A DNA stretch of 64,000 bases from Flavobacteriales bacterium (GTDB taxonomy: Bacteria; Bacteroidota; Bacteroidia; Flavobacteriales_E; Vicingaceae). The notes below the pieces were generated by a model. That model saw only the letters and a program-made list of their open reading frames with translations. It did no database searches and was not told the origin of the DNA. Where the stretch lies: the NCBI GenBank assembly GCA_020853105.1, contig JADYZM010000077.1, forward strand, positions 62,001-126,000, given 5' to 3'. Shown here one piece after another: positions 7,873 to 15,440 of this stretch. How positions within the stretch are numbered: the stretch's first letter is position 1; every line of letters starts with the position of its first letter. Made by a program: the position numbers and the translations under genes.

Positions 7873-8685
7873 ATGAAAAAGGTATTAGCATTATTAACAA
7901 TTACAAGCGTACTAAGCTTTGGTATGTTAAATTCGGTTCATGCTCAAGACGAAGCTGCCAAAACAGAAACAACACAACAAGCAGCTCCTGCTGATAAAGC
8001 AGCAGCACCAGCAGCACCAGAAGCAGCAGCACCTGCAGAAGGTGAAAAGTCTTTTACACAGGTAATTAAACAAAAATTTATTGAAGGTGGTCCAGAGTTT
8101 ATGGGGATTACTTTAATCTGTTTGATTCTAGGGCTTGCTATTGTAATTGAAAGAATTATCTATTTAAACATGGCTACAACGAATTCTACCAAGCTGTTAA
8201 AAAACATTGAAAATGCACTTAACTCAGGTGGAGTAGAAGCTGCAAAAGAAGTATGCAGAAACACTCGTGGCCCTGTTGCTAGTATTTTTTACCAAGGTTT
8301 AGACAGAAGTCATGAAGGAGTTGATATGGTTGAAAAATCAATTGTTGCTTATGGAGGAGTTCAAATGGGATTGTTAGACAGAGGATTGTCTTGGATATCC
8401 CTATTTATTGCATTAGGTCCAATGTTAGGTTTCTTGGGAACAGTTATCGGTATGATTGACGCTTTTGATGCTATTGCTGCTGCTGGTGATATATCTCCTG
8501 CAATCGTTGCTGACGGTATCAAAGTTGCGTTATTAACCACTGTACTTGGTTTGATTGTAGCAATGGTTTTACAGTTGTTCTACAACTACTTAATTGCAAA
8601 AGTTGAAAGCATTGTTAATGATATGGAAAATGCATCTATTTCATTAGTTGACTTATTAGTAAAACATGAATTAACTAAAAAATAA
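7873..8685 (+). CDS. exbB: MotA/TolQ/ExbB proton channel family protein
   Basis: A 270-residue inner-membrane protein of the ExbB family, which with ExbD converts proton-motive force into work on TonB-type or related partners. Residues 1-24 are a signal-peptide-like segment ending VHAQ, followed by an Ala/Pro/Glu-rich linker to about residue 60. Three membrane segments follow, at about 77-97, 170-193 and 215-240, with the conserved GPMLGFLGTVIGMI segment. The N-terminal extension with signal is the usual Bacteroidota form. It heads a four-gene operon with a small membrane protein and two ExbD proteins. No TonB is in the window, so the coupled partner is unknown. Confidence 0.9.
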   Translation: MKKVLALLTITSVLSFGMLNSVHAQDEAAKTETTQQAAPADKAAAPAAPEAAAPAEGEKSFTQVIKQKFIEGGPEFMGITLICLILGLAIVIERIIYLNMATTNSTKLLKNIENALNSGGVEAAKEVCRNTRGPVASIFYQGLDRSHEGVDMVEKSIVAYGGVQMGLLDRGLSWISLFIALGPMLGFLGTVIGMIDAFDAIAAAGDISPAIVADGIKVALLTTVLGLIVAMVLQLFYNYLIAKVESIVNDMENASISLVDLLVKHELTKK

Positions 8686-8693
8686 GAATAATT

Positions 8694-9101
8694 ATGAATA
8701 ACAAAATATTTAGATTTATCTTATCAGGATTACTTGGAATATCAGCAATACTCAGTGTATTGTTTTTTCTGGAGTCAATCTCTGAAGGGATATTAATAGC
8801 CTGGTGTTATGTATTATTCGCTATTGCTACTGTTGCTGCAATAATATTCCCAATTGTCAATATGATTTCAAACCCAACGGGTGCAAAAAATGTGCTAATT
8901 GGAGTTGCGTTAACAGGATTAGTTTTTGGAATTGGTTTTGCTTTTTCAACTAATGAGGAATATTATACTTTGAGTGGAGTACAATTAGCTGATGCTTTTG
9001 AATCTAGCTATTCTGAAGCCGGGCTTATTGCATTCTACATCATGGGAACTACAGCTATTTTAGCTGTAATTTACGCTGAAGTTTCAAAATTATTTAAATA
9101 G
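8694..9101 (+). CDS. Small conserved membrane protein of ExbBD operon
   Basis: A 135-residue protein with four predicted membrane segments (about residues 7-25, 34-55, 66-84 and 110-130) and few charged residues. It matches no enzyme family I know. It sits between exbB and the exbD genes with 8- and 13-base gaps, so it is almost certainly part of the same complex or its assembly. Genes of this size are often found at this position in Flavobacteriia, but their role has not been established as far as I know. Confidence 0.75.
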   Translation: MNNKIFRFILSGLLGISAILSVLFFLESISEGILIAWCYVLFAIATVAAIIFPIVNMISNPTGAKNVLIGVALTGLVFGIGFAFSTNEEYYTLSGVQLADAFESSYSEAGLIAFYIMGTTAILAVIYAEVSKLFK

Positions 9102-9114
9102 AAAATCAATAAAA

Positions 9115-9723
9115 ATGGCAAAGAGAGAGATTCAGGAAATTAATGCCGGCTCGATGGCTGATATTGCATTTTTGCTATTGATATTCTTCTTGGTTACTAC
9201 AACGATGGATACGGATACAGGGTTAATTAGAAAACTACCTCCACCACCGGAAGATGTTAGCGACCCTGAAAAAATTGATATCAAACAAAGAAACATTTTT
9301 GAAGTACTTGTAAATGCAAATGACCAATTGTTGGCAGATGGAGAATACATACCGGTTACAGAACTTAAAGAAAAAGTAAAAGAATTTATCAAAGGAGACC
9401 CAAACAATCCTGAAATGCCCGAATATAAAGTTGAGGAAGTCCCTCTATTTGGATCAATTCCTGTATCAAAACAAATTGTTTCGTTACAAAATGATAATGG
9501 CACGTCTTACCAAATGTACATTAAAGTACAAAACGAGCTTATTGGTGCTTATAGGGAAGTTAGAAATGAAAGAGCAATGAAAGAGTTTGGAAAAAGTTTT
9601 GATGAGCTCTTAGTTCTTGCTGAGAAATCGGAAGAATTTAGTAATCAAGCAGAAGCAATTAAAGCAATTTATCCTCAGCGAATTTCTGAAGCTGAACCAA
9701 AATCAATAGGAGGAAAAAAATAA
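9115..9723 (+). CDS. exbD: Biopolymer transporter ExbD (first copy)
   Basis: A 202-residue ExbD/TolR-family protein with one N-terminal membrane helix (about residues 15-32) beginning SMADIAFLLLIFFLVTTTM. It contains the conserved membrane Asp that carries protons. The periplasmic part is longer than in E. coli ExbD, with an insertion around residues 95-140. Its stop overlaps the next ATG by one base. Two different ExbD subunits in tandem suggest a heteromeric motor. Confidence 0.9.
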   Translation: MAKREIQEINAGSMADIAFLLLIFFLVTTTMDTDTGLIRKLPPPPEDVSDPEKIDIKQRNIFEVLVNANDQLLADGEYIPVTELKEKVKEFIKGDPNNPEMPEYKVEEVPLFGSIPVSKQIVSLQNDNGTSYQMYIKVQNELIGAYREVRNERAMKEFGKSFDELLVLAEKSEEFSNQAEAIKAIYPQRISEAEPKSIGGKK

Positions 9724-10199
9724 TGTCAAAATTTAGAAAAGACGGAAAAAAAGCGATGCCTGCAATCAGTACTGCATCACTTCCTGATATTGTTTTCATG
9801 TTGCTATTCTTCTTTATGGTTACTACAACAATGCGACAAACTACTTTAAAAGTTAATGTAGTTTTACCAAAAGCTACTGAAGTTGAGAAATTGGAAAAAA
9901 AATCATTGGTAAGCTATATTTATATAGGCGACCCAATCAAATCACTTCAAGCATCTTTTGGTACTGCAGCAAGAATACAATTAAACGATGCATTTGCAGT
10001 TAAAGAAGATTTGTTTCAATTTGTAGAAATGGAAAAAGATAAAAGAGATGAGGCAGAAAGAAATATGATTACTTGGTCATTAAAGGTTGACCAAGATACT
10101 AAAATGGGAATTGTAACAGAAGTTAAACAAGAAATGCGTAAAGTAAACGCACTTAAAATTAACTACTCTGCAAAACGTACAGACAAAATATCAGAATAA
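9723..10199 (+). CDS. exbD: Biopolymer transporter ExbD (second copy)
   Basis: A 158-residue ExbD-family protein. The membrane helix holds SLPDIVFMLLFFFMVTTTM with the conserved Asp, as in the preceding gene, but the periplasmic domain differs. Residues 60-80 read like the usual ExbD beta segment. It begins within the stop of the first exbD (TAATG) and is followed by a strong terminator, which ends the operon. Confidence 0.9.
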   Translation: MSKFRKDGKKAMPAISTASLPDIVFMLLFFFMVTTTMRQTTLKVNVVLPKATEVEKLEKKSLVSYIYIGDPIKSLQASFGTAARIQLNDAFAVKEDLFQFVEMEKDKRDEAERNMITWSLKVDQDTKMGIVTEVKQEMRKVNALKINYSAKRTDKISE

Positions 10200-10214
10200 C
10201 ATTTAGAAAGTTAT

Positions 10215-10248
10215 AAAAAAAAGAGGGAGATTTCTCCCTCTTTTTTTT
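10215..10248 (+). terminator. Intrinsic terminator after exbD operon
   Basis: GAGGGAGA pairs with TCTCCCTC, flanked by eight A and eight T. The symmetry makes it usable in both directions. Confidence 0.9.
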
Positions 10249-10336
10249 ATAAAAAAGTAATCAAGATTAAATTTATTAAGTGATTTCTATCACATAGAAT
10301 CAGATAAATCTAATTTCATTTTAGAAAAAATTATCA

Positions 10337-11059
10337 ATGAAGAATTTTATAAAAAATATAAAAAAATGGTCAATACGATTTATTTTATTTTTCTTTATAT
10401 CTTCTATATTGTCTGTTTTGATTTTAAAATGGGTGCCTGTTTACATTACACCACTGATGATTATTCGTGTTATTGAGCAAAAAGCTGATGGAAAAGACGC
10501 TAAATTATCTAAAGAGTGGAAGTCATTAGATAAAATTTCACCTCATTTACAATTGGCAGTAGTTTGCTCAGAAGACCAAAATTTTATTAAACACAATGGA
10601 TTTGATTTTGATGCAATTCAAAAAGCAATAAAACACAACGAAAAGAGCGATAAAAAAAGAGGAGCAAGTACAATCAGTCAACAAACTGCTAAAAATGTTT
10701 TTTTATGGGCTGGAAGAAGTTGGATAAGAAAAGGTTTTGAGGTTTATTTTACCTTTTTGATTGAATTGATGTGGGACAAAGAAAGAATAATGGAAGTTTA
10801 CTTGAATATTGTTGAATTAGGTGATGGAGTTTATGGGGCAGAAGCTGCATCTCAGGAGTTTTTTAATATATCAGCAAACAAAATTGATAAAAGGCAAGCT
10901 GCAACATTAGCAGTTGTACTACCAAGCCCTCTTAGATATAATGCCAAAAAACCAGGAAAATACTTACAAAAAAGAATTGATTGGACCTTGAGGCAAATGC
11001 GATTGTGGGGCGGAAAATTAGACTATTCTGACACCACTACGAATAAACAAAAAAAATAA
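10337..11059 (+). CDS. mtgA: Monofunctional peptidoglycan glycosyltransferase MtgA
   Basis: A 240-residue GT51-family enzyme that polymerises lipid II into glycan strands at the outer face of the inner membrane. A single N-terminal membrane anchor (about 12-32) is followed by the GT51 motifs: SEDQNF with the catalytic Glu (about 79), RGASTISQQ (about 110), KNVFLW, and MEVYLN with the second catalytic Glu. No transpeptidase domain is attached. The gene is solitary, with the DUF2480 gene convergent directly downstream. Confidence 0.95.
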   Translation: MKNFIKNIKKWSIRFILFFFISSILSVLILKWVPVYITPLMIIRVIEQKADGKDAKLSKEWKSLDKISPHLQLAVVCSEDQNFIKHNGFDFDAIQKAIKHNEKSDKKRGASTISQQTAKNVFLWAGRSWIRKGFEVYFTFLIELMWDKERIMEVYLNIVELGDGVYGAEAASQEFFNISANKIDKRQAATLAVVLPSPLRYNAKKPGKYLQKRIDWTLRQMRLWGGKLDYSDTTTNKQKK

Positions 11060-11563
11060 TTATCTTTTATAGATAGGAACTGCTGAACAAGCTTCTCCAA
11101 ACATTATGGATTTTGCAAATTCTTGAGTATGCATAGCGAAATCAATTATCACACTCTCCGGAATAGGGTACTTTCCACAACCCTTTATGATTACCGATTT
11201 GTCTTTAAAAATAGAAAAATCATAAGTAGAAATTATATCACTAAAAATAGATTTTTCCATATCTTTTGTAGTTCCAAAAATTACTTTTTTTGAATGAGGC
11301 TTAATGTGTGAAGCGATTAACATAAATGCCCAAAGAGGAATTATTGCATCAACAGAACATAAAATCGAAACATAATTATTTTTATAAATTGACCAATCGT
11401 GTTGTTTTACAAAGCTTCGAATATCTTTTTCAAGTAATATTTGTTCTTGAAAGAGCAATTCTTTCATATCAAATATTTTCCTTTCTCCAGTAGGATATAA
11501 ATCATCTAAATTTATTTGAACAATTCCACTTTTTTCTACTCTGTTTGTGATTTCTTTTTCCAT
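11060..11563 (-). CDS. DUF2480 family protein
   Basis: A 167-residue cytoplasmic protein of DUF2480, a family of unknown function restricted to Bacteroidota. Recognisable segments are the LDDLYPTGER motif near the start, KEFVKQHDW-like and SILCSVDAIIPLW segments, VIKGCGKYPIP, and the closing GEACSAVPIYKR. The ATG at 11563 gives the family's usual start; an upstream in-frame ATG at 11629 would add 22 unconserved residues. It stands between mtgA and the aldehyde dehydrogenase gene and is not obviously part of an operon. Confidence 0.88.
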   Translation of the reverse strand: MEKEITNRVEKSGIVQINLDDLYPTGERKIFDMKELLFQEQILLEKDIRSFVKQHDWSIYKNNYVSILCSVDAIIPLWAFMLIASHIKPHSKKVIFGTTKDMEKSIFSDIISTYDFSIFKDKSVIIKGCGKYPIPESVIIDFAMHTQEFAKSIMFGEACSAVPIYKR

Positions 11564-11692
11564 ACTTGTAAAATTAATTGTTTTAAAATAAATCAAATAG
11601 GATTTTTTTTGATTCAACAACAATATCAATACGTTCCAAATTTTTGAGGATAATGTTTAACTTCGCTAATTATTTAACACATCTCAATAAAT

Positions 11693-13252
11693 ATGACAAC
11701 AACTGTAACATCGAACTCTTTTGGCATAGAAGAAACATTAAAAAAATTAGGACTAAAAGAAATTAATGAAGGAACATCAACGGGTTCTACATTTTATAAA
11801 GGAGATAAAACAATCTCATCATTTTCTCCAACTGATGGAAAATTGATTGGTAGAGTAACTGTTACTTCACCGGAGAATTATGAAAAAGTGATGAATACAG
11901 CATCTGATGCATTCAGAATTTTTAGAGCCATTCCAGCCCCAAAAAGAGGAGAATTGGTTCGTCAATTTGGACAAAAATTAAGAGAATTAAAAGAGCCTCT
12001 TGGAAAATTAGTTTCCTATGAAATGGGCAAATCACTTCAAGAAGGATATGGTGAAGTTCAAGAAATGATTGATATTTGTGATTTTGCTGTTGGATTATCA
12101 AGACAATTGAATGGATTAACAATACCTTCTGAACGACCCGGCCATGTGATGAGGGAACAATATCACCCGTTGGGAATAATTGGTATCATTTCAGCGTTTA
12201 ATTTTCCTGTAGCTGTTTGGAGTTGGAACACCGCATTGGCATGGGTTTGTGGAGATGTTTGTGTTTGGAAACCATCAGAAAAAGCTCCTCTGTGTTCAAT
12301 TGCTTGTCAAAATATTATTGCTGAAGTATTGAGAGAGAATAATCTCCCAGAAGGTATATCGTGTATAATAAATGGAGATTATAAAGTGGGAGAGATGCTA
12401 ACAACTGACTTTAGAGTACCGTTGGTTTCTGCAACAGGTTCTACTCGAATGGGAAGAATTGTAGGAACAAAAGTTGCCGAACGATTTGGAAAGTCATTAT
12501 TAGAATTGGGTGGAAACAATGCAATAATAATAACTCCCACAGCTGATTTAAAAGTTGTAGTACCAGGTGCTGTATTTGGTGCTGTAGGAACTGCTGGACA
12601 AAGGTGCACATCTACTAGAAGATTAATTATCCACGAAACTGTTTATGATAAAGTTAGAGATGCAATTGTCGGAGCATACAGCCAAATCAAAATTGGAAAT
12701 CCGCTAGATGAAACCAACCATGTAGGGCCATTGATTGATAAAGATGCTGTTATTATGTATTTAAATGCAATAGACCAAGCAAAATCTGAAGGCGGAAACG
12801 TGCTGGTTGAAGGTGGAATTTTGCAGGGTGTTGGATATGAGAGTGGTTGCTATGTAAAACCTTGTATTATTGAGGCAAAAAATCATTTTAAAATTGTTCA
12901 ACACGAGACCTTTGCCCCTATTTTGTATTTGATGAAATACTCAGGTGGTGTCGAAAATGCAATTGAGATTCAAAATGAAGTTATGCAAGGATTATCCTCG
13001 GCTATTATGACAAATGAAATAAAAGAGGCTGAAAAATTTCTTTCTTATGCAGGTTCAGACTGTGGGATTGCAAATGTTAATATCGGTACTTCTGGTGCAG
13101 AGATTGGAGGAGCCTTCGGCGGAGAAAAAGAAACAGGCGGTGGAAGAGAGTCAGGATCTGATTCATGGAAAATTTATATGAGAAGACAAACAAATACCAT
13201 CAACTATTCTGATAGTTTACCACTTGCTCAAGGAATTAAGTTTGATTTATAA
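11693..13252 (+). CDS. amaB: Aldehyde dehydrogenase, antiquitin (ALDH7) type
   Basis: A 519-residue NAD-dependent aldehyde dehydrogenase. The ALDH7/antiquitin signature segments are present: FNFPVAVWSWN, ELGGNNA with the catalytic Glu (about 270), and GTAGQRCTSTRR with the catalytic Cys (about 304). This family oxidises alpha-aminoadipate semialdehyde (piperideine-6-carboxylate) in lysine breakdown. The substrate is inferred from the family. The gene stands alone, with its own terminator shared with the convergent protease gene. Confidence 0.88.
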   Translation: MTTTVTSNSFGIEETLKKLGLKEINEGTSTGSTFYKGDKTISSFSPTDGKLIGRVTVTSPENYEKVMNTASDAFRIFRAIPAPKRGELVRQFGQKLRELKEPLGKLVSYEMGKSLQEGYGEVQEMIDICDFAVGLSRQLNGLTIPSERPGHVMREQYHPLGIIGIISAFNFPVAVWSWNTALAWVCGDVCVWKPSEKAPLCSIACQNIIAEVLRENNLPEGISCIINGDYKVGEMLTTDFRVPLVSATGSTRMGRIVGTKVAERFGKSLLELGGNNAIIITPTADLKVVVPGAVFGAVGTAGQRCTSTRRLIIHETVYDKVRDAIVGAYSQIKIGNPLDETNHVGPLIDKDAVIMYLNAIDQAKSEGGNVLVEGGILQGVGYESGCYVKPCIIEAKNHFKIVQHETFAPILYLMKYSGGVENAIEIQNEVMQGLSSAIMTNEIKEAEKFLSYAGSDCGIANVNIGTSGAEIGGAFGGEKETGGGRESGSDSWKIYMRRQTNTINYSDSLPLAQGIKFDL

Positions 13253-13264
13253 ATTTAAAACCTG

Positions 13265-13298
13265 TAAAAAAAAGCGAATCGCATGATTCGCTTTTTTT
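13265..13298. terminator. Bidirectional terminator between ALDH and protease genes
   Basis: AAAGCGAATC pairs with GATTCGCTTT around a GCAT loop, with A and T runs on both sides. It can serve both convergent genes. Confidence 0.9.
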
Positions 13299-13300
13299 AT

Positions 13301-15364
13301 TTATTGAATAATTAGTTTCTGAATACTATTTTTTCCATCAACTTCAAAGCGAATGAAATATACTCCTTTGGTCAAATTACCAAATTGGTTTATAGGAATA
13401 GAAAACTTTCCAGGAGCAAATTTCTGATTTTTAAGGACTTCACAAACTTCCTTGCCTATTACATCACAAATTGAAATATTCAAATCATTTATATTTTTGT
13501 TTACATTAAATGAAATAGTAGCATGTTTTGTTGTTGGGTTTGGGTAAACATAAACACCTGATAGTAAACCAGGGTCATCAATTCCGGTTACTATACCTAT
13601 ATTTATATCGTCCATCCAAAAGTTGTTCCCTCCGGAATTTCTAAACATAAATCTAAATTTCACATTGTTGAATTGGGTGAGTGATGATAAATCAATGGTG
13701 TCTTCTTTCCAATCCGAATTTGTAGGAATAAAATAACTGTCTGTAGGACTTGAAGTGCTTAGTGTTGAACTTAGTTTTGCTTTCAAAACATTCCAGGTTT
13801 TCCCGCAATTGGTTGTATAATATATAACTAATCTGTCGTTTCCGCCATTTAATTTTTTTGCATACGCATATTTATAGGTTAATCGCATGTTTGGACTTAG
13901 AGTTAAGTCATACGATGGTGAAATTAGGTCAGATATTTCCGTAAAGCTATTGTTAACGTTACTAATCATTACAGATCTATTTCCAGAAAAGCTGGCAACA
14001 GAAGTGTTGTTCCAGTTGTTTTGGGCAGATTCAACAATCATCCAATTTGTGTTAAATGCACTGAGACTTTCAAAATCATCAGAAAAAGGCAAAACAGAAA
14101 AATCAGCATTATCATTGCTTACAAAAATAATATTGTTTTTTTCATGATAACCCACTCCAGCAGTTGTTCCAGGTCTATTGATTGCAGAATAAACGCCCTT
14201 AGAATTATAGGTAATTATTGGGTTTTGAATATTCGAACTTGATGGAGTGCCTCCATTAAATACCCAATCCCAAGATGTGGGTGTCGCATTATAAGAACTA
14301 TCAGTAAAAAGAACTTGCTCACCTTCGCATAGGTAGCGTTTGTTGTACTTAAAATTTGCAATTGGTGTACAAATCGGATTGGGATTATATGGGTCTGCAG
14401 TTCCTGTGTTGATTAAGTTCGTTTGACTAACAATATAATCTCTAAATCCATCGGGTGAATTTAATGCTGCGTGCATGCGTTGTTTTTGCCCTTCAGTAAA
14501 CATTAAATCACAGAAATTATATTCCATGTAATTTTGAACATTATCAATGCTGCCACAAGAACTTGCTGTATCGCTACAACCTGTTTTTCCAATTGTATTC
14601 GGAGTGTCTGCTACATCATCATCTTGAAAGCAATTCGCAGGGTCTTGTGGGCTATTACTATGACCCCAAGTGTGGGCTAGGTTAAGCCAATGACCAACCT
14701 CATGAGTTACCGTATTTCCCAATTGTTGTGCAATGAGAACAATGCCTTCCATTTCATCTGGAACTGTGCCTGGATAATAAGCATAACCACCTGCTCCAAA
14801 TGAAATTACTTTTCCTTGCCAAATATTCAAGTATTTTCTTGTTGGTGTGTTCCATGATGGTCTAACTGTATAGGGGTCATCCATCAAATATGTGTGTTTG
14901 CTCTCTGTTCGAGTGATACCTTCAGTACAATTTCCATCAGGGTCTATGGTTGCAAGTCTGAACTCAATTTCACAATCTGCAACTATACCTGCAAACAATG
15001 CATGAACATTTCCAACATCAGAATTTAGTTTTTGAAAATCCAGATTCAGTTTCGCTATTTCATTTACAATAGAATCCTTTGAGATATTTTCAGGTCCATT
15101 GTCATGTATAACATGCCAAACAACTGGTATGATGTATGAAATTGTTTTTTTTCCTGTAGAATTTGATTTTCCATAGTTTTTGTTCGTCCATTTTTTAGCA
15201 AATTTGCTTTGCCTGTCCATCAATTCCTGAATGTTTGGATTCTTTTTTAATAATTCATTGTATTTTTCAGAGGTTGAGCAAGTTCGGTATTCGCTATCAT
15301 TTGATTGAGCAAATACACGAAATGAAAAAATTACAAACAGCTTTACGATAATTAGGTATTTCAC
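13301..15364 (-). CDS. Secreted M43 zinc metalloprotease with T9SS tail (copy A)
   Basis: A 687-residue secreted protease. A signal peptide (about 1-19) precedes a short propeptide-like stretch. The catalytic domain has HEVGHWLNLAHTWG, an HExxHxxGxxH-type zinc site (about residue 221), and a Met-turn region NYMEYNFCDLMFTEGQ. This is the M43 (cytophagalysin/pappalysin) family. A PKD domain (about 338-410) and a beta-sandwich adhesion-type domain (about 425-590) follow. The last 75 residues form a type A T9SS sorting domain (YPNPT ... GVYFIRF ... QKLIIQ). It should be exported by Sec, moved across the outer membrane by T9SS and anchored or released. A paralogue lies immediately upstream in the same direction. 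Confidence 0.92.
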   Translation of the reverse strand: MKYLIIVKLFVIFSFRVFAQSNDSEYRTCSTSEKYNELLKKNPNIQELMDRQSKFAKKWTNKNYGKSNSTGKKTISYIIPVVWHVIHDNGPENISKDSIVNEIAKLNLDFQKLNSDVGNVHALFAGIVADCEIEFRLATIDPDGNCTEGITRTESKHTYLMDDPYTVRPSWNTPTRKYLNIWQGKVISFGAGGYAYYPGTVPDEMEGIVLIAQQLGNTVTHEVGHWLNLAHTWGHSNSPQDPANCFQDDDVADTPNTIGKTGCSDTASSCGSIDNVQNYMEYNFCDLMFTEGQKQRMHAALNSPDGFRDYIVSQTNLINTGTADPYNPNPICTPIANFKYNKRYLCEGEQVLFTDSSYNATPTSWDWVFNGGTPSSSNIQNPIITYNSKGVYSAINRPGTTAGVGYHEKNNIIFVSNDNADFSVLPFSDDFESLSAFNTNWMIVESAQNNWNNTSVASFSGNRSVMISNVNNSFTEISDLISPSYDLTLSPNMRLTYKYAYAKKLNGGNDRLVIYYTTNCGKTWNVLKAKLSSTLSTSSPTDSYFIPTNSDWKEDTIDLSSLTQFNNVKFRFMFRNSGGNNFWMDDINIGIVTGIDDPGLLSGVYVYPNPTTKHATISFNVNKNINDLNISICDVIGKEVCEVLKNQKFAPGKFSIPINQFGNLTKGVYFIRFEVDGKNSIQKLIIQ

Positions 15365-15383
15365 TTTGAAATTTGTTTTTTAA

Positions 15384-15419
15384 CAAAAAAAGACTCGAAA
15401 CCGAAGTGCGAGTCTTTTT
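15384..15419 (-). terminator. Intrinsic terminator of upstream protease gene
   Basis: On the minus strand, AAAAAGACTCG and CGAGTCTTTTT pair around an 11-base loop, just after the stop of the 15441 gene, so the two protease genes are probably separate transcription units. Confidence 0.85.
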
Positions 15420-15440
15420 AATGTAAGTTTATGAATTGAT

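Noticed and set aside
11564-11629. Longer start of the DUF2480 gene
   Set aside because: The additional 22 residues precede the family's conserved start and are AT-rich leader.
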